37,557 nt of DNA, from the NCBI GenBank assembly GCA_021768485.1, contig JAIZVZ010000034.1:1-37557 (forward strand). Direction: 5' to 3'. The DNA comes from Oxalobacteraceae bacterium. Lineage in GTDB: Bacteria; Pseudomonadota; Gammaproteobacteria; Burkholderiales; Burkholderiaceae_D. Positions 1 through 8,612 of this stretch are shown piece after piece (the first letter of the stretch is position 1; each line of letters opens with the position of its first letter). The notes below the pieces were generated by a model that saw nothing but the letters and a program-made list of their open reading frames with translations, searched no databases and was not told the DNA's origin. Both the position numbers and the translations under genes were made by a program.

Positions 1-309
1 CAGACTGCCGGCAGTCTGCGCCGGCTCAGCCTTGTCGGTGCCGAACTCATAAAAATTATTATAGGTGCTGGCGTCGCGAAACGGCGTCTGCTTGTCGGCC
101 AGCGCGTATTGCGCATTGCTGCGGGCGGCCAGCCGGGCCAGCGGCGCGCTTTGCGGGGCGGCGCCGGCGTGCTCGAGCAGAGCGCCGCCGGCCAGCGCGC
201 CAACCGCCATTTTTTCCATGAAGCTGCGGCGCGCCTCGAACACGGCTTGCGGCGTAATTTCGGAAGACAAGGGATGCTCGATGCCATTGACACTACGCTT
301 GATCAACAT
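1..309 (-). CDS. msrP: Protein-methionine-sulfoxide reductase catalytic subunit MsrP, 5' part only
   Basis: The first 103 residues of MsrP (YedY family) run off the left edge of the window. In this family the molybdopterin enzyme repairs methionine sulfoxide in periplasmic proteins, taking electrons from the membrane haem protein MsrQ. The start MLIKRSVNGIEHPLSSEITP and the later NNFYEFGTDK stretch are typical of the family. A twin-arginine signal is visible as ARRSFMEKM followed by an Ala/Gly-rich hydrophobic stretch at about residues 27-50, so a folded cofactor-loaded enzyme would be exported by Tat. The cysteine that binds molybdenum lies outside the window. The ATG at 309-307 has GGA about ten bases upstream. 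An msrQ gene is expected beyond the edge but cannot be seen. Confidence 0.9.
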   Translation of the reverse strand, partial: MLIKRSVNGIEHPLSSEITPQAVFEARRSFMEKMAVGALAGGALLEHAGAAPQSAPLARLAARSNAQYALADKQTPFRDASTYNNFYEFGTDKAEPAQTAGSL

Positions 310-410
310 ATGCGATTCCAGACTAAAAAAGAAAAATGGCCACAGCGCTCGCCAGCCGCAGCCAGACAAGTCACCCCATCATCATACCGATACCGGGCGG
401 TTGCCGCGCC

Positions 411-485
411 GGCGCTCGCCGATGCCAGCCGATGCCGCCGAGACTCTCGCCGAGACTCGCCACTACTCGCCGCTACTCGCCGCCA
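411..485. repeat. Degenerate decamer tandem repeat upstream of msrP
   Basis: Seven or so units follow each other with a strict 10-base period. CTCGCC recurs at 415, 446, 456, 466 and 476, and two GATGCC units start at 421 and 431. The array lies about 100-175 bases upstream of the msrP start, downstream of the 505-879 gene. Its role is unknown; it may be simple slippage in GC-rich DNA, or sites on one face of the helix. Confidence 0.6.
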
Positions 486-504
486 CCTCAGTGACAGCGC
501 CGCC

Positions 505-879
505 TCATGCCCGGGCGGCGTGCCAGACGTTTTTAAAGCCGTCCCCTACTTTATCGCCGGGAATCTGGTCTTTGGCGAACTGATACAAAGGCTTACCTTT
601 ATAGGCCCATTGTTTCTTGCCATCGTCGCGTGCAATCACACTGTAGTCGCCGCTGCCGATATCGTTGTCTTGCGCAATCAGCGGCGGCCAATTGCTGGCG
701 CAGGCGCCGTTGCAGCTGCTCTTGGCATCGTGATCGCCATCGAAGATATACAGCGTCATGCCGGCCGTCGTCGTCAGCACGCCGCCATCAACGCGGGTGG
801 GCGCCTCAGCCCGGCTGGCGCCGGCCGCCAGCGCCAGCACCACGGCAAAAAACCATGTCGAAAATGTCGTCGTTTTCAT
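505..879 (-). CDS. Small secreted protein of the PF03640 (COG4315) family
   Basis: A 124-residue protein with a signal peptide (MKTTTF start, hydrophobic stretch about 8-20, likely cut after an Ala-rich site near residue 25). The mature part has two copies of the family motif: AGMTLYIFDGD with a nearby Cys pair and NWPPL, then KGKPLYQFAKD ending in WHAA. Proteins of this family are secreted or lipid-anchored and have no settled function. I placed the start at 879 because the signal peptide begins there and GAGGG lies about eight bases upstream; a longer frame to 978 exists but adds an unlikely N-terminus. The cytochrome gene upstream is separated by a terminator, so this gene probably has its own promoter. 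Confidence 0.82.
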   Translation of the reverse strand: MKTTTFSTWFFAVVLALAAGASRAEAPTRVDGGVLTTTAGMTLYIFDGDHDAKSSCNGACASNWPPLIAQDNDIGSGDYSVIARDDGKKQWAYKGKPLYQFAKDQIPGDKVGDGFKNVWHAARA

Positions 880-1020
880 TGTCGAATCCCTCAAAAGGTG
901 GAAACAAGCCAAAGGAAAAACTCCGCGAACAAATCGTTTCAAGACCCATGGAATATAGCAGATTGCGCAAATTGCCATCGGCGCGGCCGGCGTTGCTCCT
1001 GTGAGCGCGCAAAAAGGGCG

Positions 1021-1046
1021 AAAAAAAAGCAGCGCTCAGGCGCTGC
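1021..1046 (-). terminator. Intrinsic terminator of the cytochrome c4 gene
   Basis: A perfect 7-bp GC-rich stem, GCAGCGC paired with GCGCTGC around a TCAG loop, is followed on the minus strand by at least eight T (plus-strand A run 1021-1028). It lies 85 bases after the cytochrome stop codon. Confidence 0.85.
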
Positions 1047-1130
1047 CTTTGTTTATTCTGCCCTCAAGCATCAGAGCGACAGAGCCTGCCGATTATTGCT
1101 GGCAGGCATGGAACGGCAATGCAATCAAAC

Positions 1131-1802
1131 CTAGCGCATGCCGGCAATATAATCGGCCACCGCTTTCATCTCATCGTCAGACATGCGCTTGGCAATCGTC
1201 AACATTTGCGCACTATTCTTGCGGCTACCGGTGCGGAAATTGGTCAGCTGGGCAATCGTGTAATCCTGGTGCTGGGCACCGATGCGCGGATATTGATCAG
1301 GGATGCCGGCGCCGGTCGGACCGTGACACGAGGCGCAGGCCGGAATATTTTTCTCGGCGATGCCGCCGCGATAAATCTTCTTGCCGAAATCGATAGTGTC
1401 CTTGTTCTTGGCGGCGCCCGACTTGATTTGCTGGCGCGCCAGATAGGCCGCGACATTTTTGATGTCGCTATCATTGAGCGCCTTGGCAAACGTCGTCATC
1501 ACCGGCTGGGCGCGATCGGGGCCCTTGAAATTGGCCAACTGCTTGCTCAGATAAACTTCATGCTGCCCGGCAAGTTTGGGATTTTGCACAATCGTTGAAT
1601 TGCCTGCCGCGCCGTGGCAAGTCACGCAGGCGATGATGCCGCGCCCGGCATCGCCATTGCTGTACAGCGCTTCGCCCTTGGCAGGATCGGCCTTGGCGGC
1701 AGCGCCATGGGCAGCGGTCGTTTCAGCGGCTCCGGCTGCGCACGAAATTGTCAAACAAGCAAGAAACAAGGATTGGACTAGCGAGATGGACGGACGATTC
1801 AT
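1131..1802 (-). CDS. Dihaem cytochrome c4
   Basis: A 223-residue exported cytochrome c with two tandem haem domains. The haem-binding motifs are CVTCH (59-63) and CASCH (156-160). Candidate axial methionines are M102 in PVMTTFAKALND and M200 in AQMLTIAKRMSDDE, one per domain, as expected for cytochrome c4. An N-terminal signal peptide (about 1-26) directs it to the periplasm, where c4 proteins carry electrons between the bc1 complex and terminal oxidases. The ATG at 1802 has AGGG just upstream. It is a single gene with a strong terminator downstream. High confidence in family; the specific redox partner is unknown. Confidence 0.92.
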   Translation of the reverse strand: MNRPSISLVQSLFLACLTISCAAGAAETTAAHGAAAKADPAKGEALYSNGDAGRGIIACVTCHGAAGNSTIVQNPKLAGQHEVYLSKQLANFKGPDRAQPVMTTFAKALNDSDIKNVAAYLARQQIKSGAAKNKDTIDFGKKIYRGGIAEKNIPACASCHGPTGAGIPDQYPRIGAQHQDYTIAQLTNFRTGSRKNSAQMLTIAKRMSDDEMKAVADYIAGMR

Positions 1803-2007
1803 TCACACACCCTGAGACTGAAGTTGATGGAAAAAGTCGACTTTGCCAAGAAACTGAGGCAGCGCTACACAACAAACCAGCACCCAAGCCGCGCTCGCCG
1901 CCGGCAACGGGCCAGCAGGCAAAGGCAGTGCGCCAATTGACAACCCCTTATTGTACAATAGCTTCCTGGCGTTTTCGCTCCCTTTTATTGCAATTCATCC
2001 TCATTCC

Positions 2008-2739
2008 ATGTCCAAACTCTGGCAAGCACGCTTTTTCACTACCGCAAATCATCTTCGTGACTTGCCACAAACACAAGTTCCGGAAATCGCTTTTGCGGGG
2101 CGTTCGAACGCCGGCAAGTCGACTGCCATCAATATTCTGTGCAATCAAAAAGGACTGGCTTTCGCCTCCAAGACGCCGGGACGCACCCAGCACATCAATT
2201 ATTTTTCGATCGGCGGCGCCATCGTCAGCCAGCATCGCAAGGAAGAAACCAAGGTCGATGAAATCGAGGCGCTACTCGTCGATTTGCCCGGTTATGGCTA
2301 CGCGGAAGTGTCGGGCGCGGCCAAATTGCACTGGCAACAATTGCTGGGCGACTATGTCCAGCAGCGCGAACAATTGGCCGCGCTCATCCTGATCATGGAT
2401 TCGCGGCGCCCGTTTACCGAACTCGATTTGCAAATGCTGCAATGGTTTGCGCCGACCGGCAAGCCGATTCACTGCATCCTGACCAAGGTCGACAAACTGA
2501 ACCGCAACGATGCCACCAATGCGCTGCGCATGGCCAATACGGTGCTGGCCAGCTATGTCGATGAAAACGACCAGCCATTTCCCTTTACCGCCCAATTGTT
2601 TTCCTCCTTAAAACGCATCGGCATCGAGGAAGCCAGCGACAAAATCCTCGAACTGGCCGGTCTGGCGGGCGACGGGCACGATGCGGCAGCGGCGCTGCCG
2701 GACAGCCTGCTCGGCGAGATTGACGACGACGAGCAATAA
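2008..2739 (+). CDS. engB: Ribosome biogenesis GTP-binding protein EngB/YihA
   Basis: A 243-residue TRAFAC-class GTPase needed for assembly of the large ribosomal subunit. The nucleotide motifs are in order: G1 GRSNAGKS (31-38), G2 region [11 protein letters not shown] (56-66), G3 DLPGYGYA (92-99) and G4 TKVD (159-162). About twelve extra residues, rich in charge ([12 protein letters not shown]), sit before G3. The C-terminal tail is acidic (EIDDDEQ). I chose MSKLWQ at 2008 because it fits the family; the frame is open upstream to 1951 but those residues look unrelated. Transcribed away from the cytochrome gene and followed by hemB on the same strand, 124 bases later. Confidence 0.95.
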   Translation: MSKLWQARFFTTANHLRDLPQTQVPEIAFAGRSNAGKSTAINILCNQKGLAFASKTPGRTQHINYFSIGGAIVSQHRKEETKVDEIEALLVDLPGYGYAEVSGAAKLHWQQLLGDYVQQREQLAALILIMDSRRPFTELDLQMLQWFAPTGKPIHCILTKVDKLNRNDATNALRMANTVLASYVDENDQPFPFTAQLFSSLKRIGIEEASDKILELAGLAGDGHDAAAALPDSLLGEIDDDEQ

Positions 2740-2752
2740 AAAGACCGCGTGA

Positions 2753-3892
<1,140 letters not shown>

Positions 3893-3949
3893 ATTGGCGC
3901 GCGGGAGGCAATACGGAAGCAGATCTTCTCTATTGCACATTGCAGTCGA

Positions 3950-3986
3950 TTCTTATAACTCGTAAATCTTTGTAAGAGTTTAAGAA
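3950..3986 (+). repeat. Imperfect inverted repeat after hemB
   Basis: TTCTTATAACTC (3950-3961) faces GAGTTTAAGAA (3976-3986), complementary except for one missing base, with 14 bases between. It is AT-rich, unlike its surroundings, and lies 58 bases after hemB. It could be an operator or an RNA hairpin in the leader of the gene at 4111. A possible -10 box TATAGT is at 4005-4010, without a good -35. Confidence 0.45.
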
Positions 3987-4056
3987 TAAGCATTGGGACA
4001 CTTTTATAGTCACTATGCTTTCTGCATTCTTCCCTCCCCAATCTGTTAGTGGGTTG

Positions 4057-4091
4057 GCCCACGCAAACTCGGTTTCGTGGGCTTTTTTTTT
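4057..4091 (+). terminator. Strong intrinsic terminator or attenuator just before the Spy-like gene
   Basis: A perfect 7-bp stem, GCCCACG (4057-4063) with CGTGGGC (4076-4082), is followed by nine T. The hemB stop is 165 bases upstream and the next start codon only 20 bases downstream, too close for a promoter in between. It either ends hemB transcripts or acts as an attenuator in the leader of the gene at 4111. Confidence 0.85.
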
Positions 4092-4110
4092 ATCCGAAAA
4101 GAGTTATTCC

Positions 4111-4725
4111 ATGCACATACGACAGTTTTCACTCCTGGCGGCCGGCATCGGCGCCACCTTCGCCTCGCTGCTCACGCCATTGGCCCAGGCCGCGCCCGTC
4201 ATGGCCCTCAGCATCGAAAACTTGATGCCAATGGCCCCCGACTTCAAGAAATCACTGAATTTGAACGCGAATCAGCAATTGCTTTGGCAACAGGTCGACA
4301 GCCGCACCCGGGCCGCCATGCGTGCGCGCCAAATGCGCCGCGATGCCTTGCAAGAGACACTGAAAAAGGATTTGAGCGACCCCAAATTGGAGTTGCGCGA
4401 CGCCGCCAAGAAGCTGGACGCCGAAGCCGAACTCAGTCATCTGGAAGACCAGCAATTGCGCGAACTGTGGCTGACCGTCAACGATGCCCTCGACGACGGC
4501 CAACGGGCCAAGGTCATCCAGTTTTTCGCCGATCAGCTGCAGCGCGACTTGCATGGCGAAGCACCGAAACACGAAGCCAAACGCTCTGAAGGCGGGCCCG
4601 GCGGTCCGGGCGGCCGCGGCGGCATGGGCGGCGGCATGGGGGGTAACGGCGGCAGCAGCAGCATGACCGGCAGCAGCGGTAGCGGCAGTATCGGTCTGGG
4701 CACTATCGGCATCGGCAATAATTAA
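4111..4725 (+). CDS. Spy/CpxP-like (LTXXQ) periplasmic protein with Gly-rich tail
   Basis: A 204-residue exported protein. The signal peptide is clear (about 1-28, ending AQA-AP). The mature helical part contains LNANQ (51-55) followed by a charged helix and a second related element LDDGQ (127-131), the pattern of the LTXXQ family of Spy and CpxP, small periplasmic chaperones and stress sensors. From about residue 161 the protein becomes a low-complexity tail of Gly, Ser and Met (GGPGGPGGRGGMGGGMGG and on), probably disordered. The start at 4111 is fixed by the signal peptide; the ribosome-binding site is weak (AAAGAG). A terminator 20 bases upstream suggests leader control. Family placement is moderate because the motifs are degenerate. 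Confidence 0.75.
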   Translation: MHIRQFSLLAAGIGATFASLLTPLAQAAPVMALSIENLMPMAPDFKKSLNLNANQQLLWQQVDSRTRAAMRARQMRRDALQETLKKDLSDPKLELRDAAKKLDAEAELSHLEDQQLRELWLTVNDALDDGQRAKVIQFFADQLQRDLHGEAPKHEAKRSEGGPGGPGGRGGMGGGMGGNGGSSSMTGSSGSGSIGLGTIGIGNN

Positions 4726-4755
4726 GACGGCAGAATTAAGACTGCCTCGCTTCCT

Positions 4756-4798
4756 AAAAAAAAAGCTGCGTCGCGATGAGCGCCGCAGCTTTTTTTTT
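4756..4798. terminator. Bidirectional terminator between convergent genes
   Basis: GCTGCG then CGC pairs with GCG then CGCAGC around GATGA, with one T-C mismatch. It is flanked by nine A on the left (4756-4764) and nine T on the right (4790-4798), so it can stop transcription from both sides. Confidence 0.9.
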
Positions 4799-4835
4799 CG
4801 ACCGCCCGCCGCAGCCGCACAGGCCCAGCGGCCGG

Positions 4836-5699
4836 CTAACTCTTGGCCGTCAGCGAGGGATGCTCGGGGAAAAACTCATGCAGCAAGAAATTTTGCAGCA
4901 TCAGGCTGTCTTGCACCCGCGCACTGAGCGTGACATTGCGTCCGAGCCGGTGTGATTCCCAGACAAATTCGTCGGTCTTGTGCTGACGAATGATTTCGAT
5001 CATTTTCTTGACCACCGCCACTTCGATATCGCGTTCGTTGCCCTGCTCGACCTTGATCAGCTGACTCCAGTTATGCTTGAAATTGGTGTTCCAGCCACGA
5101 AAACTGATTTCGGCATGGTCAAATGTTTTGTTGCGGACCTGAAACATCCCACCCGCATCTTCGCGATCCTGGCCGGCGCCGACCGCCCGCGCGATATTGG
5201 CGCGCGCAATCCGGTTGGCGCGCTGGCCTTCGCTTTCCTCTTGTTCGCCCGACGCATTCGGCGGCTGTTGCGCGGCGCGCCGGCGGCGGGCAGCATCGAT
5301 TTGCGCCATCATGTCTTCCGGCGGCGCCTCGGCCTTGGCGACTACTTGCGGAGCATTAATACTTTGCGCCGTAATCGTCGGTGCCGGCGGTTGCCGGTGC
5401 ACCAGCACTTGACGCGGAGCATTCGGATTCGGCACCGTCACCGTCTGCTTGATCGATTTTCGCGGCGTACGCTTGGCAACGGCCGTCGGCTTGTTGACCG
5501 ACATCGGCCGCACATAGGTGATCATGCCGCCGCGCACATGCGTACGCTCGAAAAACATCGTATGCTTGAGCAAAAACCATAGCAGCACGGCATGCACCAA
5601 GATAATGATGGTGATCGCCAGCGGCCCGGTACGGCGCCGTTGTCCATAGATCAAATAGGGATTGTCTGCATAGGCGGCCATACGCACCGTCTTCGCCAT
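4836..5699 (-). CDS. Unrecognised single-pass membrane protein with Pro-rich linker
   Basis: A protein of about 287 residues that I cannot assign. A short basic N-terminus is followed by one membrane segment (ITIIILVHAVLLWFLLK, about 31-47). Then come a Pro/Ala/Gln-rich periplasmic linker (about 60-150), an Arg/Glu-rich stretch likely to be coiled (about 130-170), and a compact C-terminal domain (about 185-287) with conserved-looking FRGWNTNF and TDEFVWESHRLGR. This layout resembles TonB, but I see no TonB C-terminal signature. It is divergent from a TonB-dependent receptor. The start at 5699 has GAGG about ten bases upstream; a GTG at 5786 would add 29 residues and an ATG at 5681 would remove six. 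A shared terminator lies downstream. Confidence 0.7.
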   Translation of the reverse strand: MAKTVRMAAYADNPYLIYGQRRRTGPLAITIIILVHAVLLWFLLKHTMFFERTHVRGGMITYVRPMSVNKPTAVAKRTPRKSIKQTVTVPNPNAPRQVLVHRQPPAPTITAQSINAPQVVAKAEAPPEDMMAQIDAARRRRAAQQPPNASGEQEESEGQRANRIARANIARAVGAGQDREDAGGMFQVRNKTFDHAEISFRGWNTNFKHNWSQLIKVEQGNERDIEVAVVKKMIEIIRQHKTDEFVWESHRLGRNVTLSARVQDSLMLQNFLLHEFFPEHPSLTAKS

Positions 5700-5891
5700 G
5701 GCGACGGTCGCCTCAAACGCGGAGCGAGTTGTAATTGACTGATCTTGCAAAATGAAAAAATTCCTAGATAAAAACCGCCTGTTCACGCGTCGTCGTCACC
5801 ACGCCAAGGCTAGGCCTTTTTGAGCATTTTAACAGCAAGGCCAGGGAGCTGGCCACGCGACAATCTTGCGCCGCCAATATACAGATTATAT

Positions 5892-5923
5892 TGCTCAAGC
5901 CTATAAGAAGAGCGACTTGAGCA
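5892..5923. promoter_or_regulatory. Perfect inverted repeat in the divergent intergenic region
   Basis: TGCTCAAG (5892-5899) and CTTGAGCA (5916-5923) are exact inverted copies with 16 bases between, so their centres are 24 bases apart. They lie in the 402-base gap between the unknown membrane gene (start 5699, minus) and the TonB receptor (start 6102, plus). The spacing fits a dimeric regulator. The rest of the gap shows no Fur-like 19-mer and no clear -35/-10 pair; a short GGCCAG/CTGGCC hairpin is at 5841-5856. Confidence 0.45.
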
Positions 5924-6101
5924 TTGTAATCAAATGTATCCGGACTTCGCTGCGCCCGATCTCACTTTTTGTAACGTCTTGTAGCGCGCAGCCACAAGGC
6001 CGGCGCCAGACGCTAAAATTGTCGGCAAGCATAGGCATCGTTTTGCCTGCCGCGCTGTTCTCCCTTTGCTCTTGCGCCGCCGGCGAGATCGACCATATTC
6101 G

Positions 6102-8480
6102 ATGAATAGATGCTCTCTTTTTGCCCTGCTGACCACGCTGGCGTCGACCGCCGCCGGTGCCGCCAGGGCCGGCGAGACGCCGGCGGCCGCGCCGGCAGAC
6201 AGCCTGTCGCAGCTGGTCCAGGCCCAGCTTGCCGCGCCGCCGACGCCCTCACCGGCTTCTGACCCGCCATCCGTCCCGGCGTCCGAACAGCTGCCGACGC
6301 CGCCCGGCGGCAGTGAAGCGCCCGCTCAGCCCGCCGCCACGGCGCCGGCCAAAACCGCGCCGCGTCCGCAAAACGGCGAAGCGCGCCTGCCGGCGGCAAA
6401 TACCGTCACTGTCAGCGCCAGCCGGCCCGACGACATGGGCATGCGCCAGCAGTCGACGGCGGCAAAAATGATTTTCGGACGCGAAGAGCTCGACCGCAAC
6501 GGCGACACCAGCGTGGTCGAAGTGCTCAAACGCCTGCCCGGCGTGACCATTGGCGGGCGGCCCGGACGCGGCAGCGACATCCGCATGCGCGGCATGGGCG
6601 GCGGCTACACCCAGATCCTGATCAATGGCGAGCGTATTCCGCCGGGCTTTTCCATCGAGACGCTGTCGCCGGACCAGATCGAACGCATCGAGATCATGCG
6701 CGGCCCGGTGGCCGAATACAGCACGCAAGCCATCGCCGGCACCATCAATATCGTGCTGCGCGAGGATGCCGGGCCGCTGCTGCAGCAGCGGCCGCAATTG
6801 CGGCTCTCGGACAGTGTCGAAAATGGCCGCCATGCACCGAATGTCTCGTTTTCGCTGCCAGGCGGAGAAGCGGTCGGCCTGGCCTATCTATTGTCGGGCA
6901 ATCTCTACGAAAACCGCCAGCTTAACGCCAGCACCACCGATCTGCTCGGCGTCGACACGAACGGCCAGCCTAACCTGATACGCAATACGGTCACTGCCAG
7001 CGACAGCAGCAATCGCGGCATTCAACTGACGCCGCGCTTTTCCTATCATTTTGCCGGCCCCGACACCCTGGTTTTCCAGCCGTTTCTGGTGCAATCGAAA
7101 AGCCAGACGCATAGTTACAACACCATGCTGCAGCCGCTGGGCACCGACGCCCAGCCGTATGCCAGCGCCAACTCGCAGGCCGAGGCCGACAGCTCGATGG
7201 CGCGCTTGAATCTCAACTGGACCCACCGCGAACGCGAAGGGGTCAAAATCGAATTGCGCGCCAATCTCGGCCTTAACCATTCGAGCTCGACTTCGCATGG
7301 CCTGCAGTACGATAGCGACGGCGTATTACGCGACCGCATCGACGACACCAGCAACACCAAGGCCAACAACAGCACCGTCAGCGGCAAGTACAGCACGCCG
7401 TTCGGCAATGGCCATACGCTGGCCTTTGGCAGCGATATCGAATCGAGCCGCCGCACCCAGACCAACACCTCGACCGATAACGGCGTGGCCCAGTATCCGG
7501 AATCGGGCGACTCGCTCAATGCCTCGAGCCGCCGCCTTGCCGGCTTTGCCCAGGACGAGTGGGATATCAACAAACAATGGTCGACCAATCTGGGCCTGCG
7601 CTGGGAAGGCATCAAGACCACCAGCAGCACGCTCGGCGACAGCAGCAATATCAGCAGCGTCTGGAGCCCGGTGCTGCATGCCGTCTACCGCCTGCCCGAC
7701 AGCAAGAAGGACCAGGTGCGCGCCAGCCTCACGCGCAGCTACCGCGCGCCGAGCCTGGCCGACATGATCGCCACTCCCAGCCTGTCGCGCGCCAACAGTG
7801 CCGTCTCCCCCGACCGCTACGGCAACCCGGCGCTGCAGCCGGAGCTGGCGACCGGCGTCGAGCTGGCGTTCGAACACTATCTGACGCGAAATGGCATCTT
7901 CAGCGCCAATCTCTTTTCGCGCAATATCAGCAACCTGATGCGGCGCGAAACCAGTTTCGACAGCAGCTTGCAGCGCTGGGTCTCGCGCCCGATCAATATC
8001 GACAAGGCGCACGCCACCGGCATCGAACTGGAAGCGAAATTCCAGGTCACCGAATTTTTCCCGGAAGCGCCGGCAATCGATATACGCAGCAATTACAGCC
8101 ATTTCTGGTCGCGCGTGGATGGCATCTACGGCGCCAACAACCGGCTCGAAGGCCAGCCCAAGCAGACCGCCAACCTCGGCTTCGACTATCGGCTGCGCTC
8201 GCTGCCGCTCACTTTCGGCGCCGGCATCAACTACACGCCGGCCTACGACGTCCAGACCAGCAATAGCGCCTCGACCAGCGCCGGCATCAAGCGCCAGTAC
8301 GATGCCTACGCTTTATGGAAGCTCTCGCCGCTGACCAATCTGCGCCTGTCGGCCAGCAATCTCGACGCCAACGACTTTTATTCGGCCAGCCAGGTCATCT
8401 TAAATGGCGTCAATCAGCGCACCGACACGCTGGCCCGCACCTATACCATCTGGAACCTGAAGCTGGAAATGAAGTTATGA
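6102..8480 (+). CDS. TonB-dependent outer-membrane receptor
   Basis: A 792-residue outer-membrane transporter. It has a signal peptide (1-23, ARA-GE), an unusually long Ala/Pro-rich linker (about 28-98) and a candidate TonB box TVTVSAS (about 101-107). The plug domain (about 115-220) contains VLKRLPGVTIGG, the RMRGMGGGYTQILINGERIP loop and IERIEIMRGPVAEY ending TINIVLR, all typical. The remaining 570 residues are beta-barrel, with alternating polar and hydrophobic strands and Ser/Asn/Thr-rich loops. The last residues are LKLEMKL, not the usual terminal Phe. The substrate is not evident; siderophore, cobalamin or carbohydrate are all possible. The ATG at 6102 is chosen because the signal peptide starts there. 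Confidence 0.9.
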   Translation: MNRCSLFALLTTLASTAAGAARAGETPAAAPADSLSQLVQAQLAAPPTPSPASDPPSVPASEQLPTPPGGSEAPAQPAATAPAKTAPRPQNGEARLPAANTVTVSASRPDDMGMRQQSTAAKMIFGREELDRNGDTSVVEVLKRLPGVTIGGRPGRGSDIRMRGMGGGYTQILINGERIPPGFSIETLSPDQIERIEIMRGPVAEYSTQAIAGTINIVLREDAGPLLQQRPQLRLSDSVENGRHAPNVSFSLPGGEAVGLAYLLSGNLYENRQLNASTTDLLGVDTNGQPNLIRNTVTASDSSNRGIQLTPRFSYHFAGPDTLVFQPFLVQSKSQTHSYNTMLQPLGTDAQPYASANSQAEADSSMARLNLNWTHREREGVKIELRANLGLNHSSSTSHGLQYDSDGVLRDRIDDTSNTKANNSTVSGKYSTPFGNGHTLAFGSDIESSRRTQTNTSTDNGVAQYPESGDSLNASSRRLAGFAQDEWDINKQWSTNLGLRWEGIKTTSSTLGDSSNISSVWSPVLHAVYRLPDSKKDQVRASLTRSYRAPSLADMIATPSLSRANSAVSPDRYGNPALQPELATGVELAFEHYLTRNGIFSANLFSRNISNLMRRETSFDSSLQRWVSRPINIDKAHATGIELEAKFQVTEFFPEAPAIDIRSNYSHFWSRVDGIYGANNRLEGQPKQTANLGFDYRLRSLPLTFGAGINYTPAYDVQTSNSASTSAGIKRQYDAYALWKLSPLTNLRLSASNLDANDFYSASQVILNGVNQRTDTLARTYTIWNLKLEMKL

Positions 8481-8612
8481 CGTTTGCCTGGCCGCCGGTG
8501 TAAAATCGCGGGGGCCCTCGGCCGGCGCCCGCATTGCGATTGCCGGCGCCGCCGAGAGCCCTTTATTTTTGCGCGCACAATCGCTCTTGCCGCGCCGGCC
8601 ACCGGAATTACC

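Noticed and set aside
1937-1959. TTGACA followed by TACAAT upstream of engB
   Set aside because: The spacer is only 11 bases, too short for a sigma-70 promoter.
5866-6105. Possible 79-codon gene upstream of the TonB receptor
   Set aside because: No family features, no ribosome-binding site, and it overlaps the start of the receptor; it lies in the control region.
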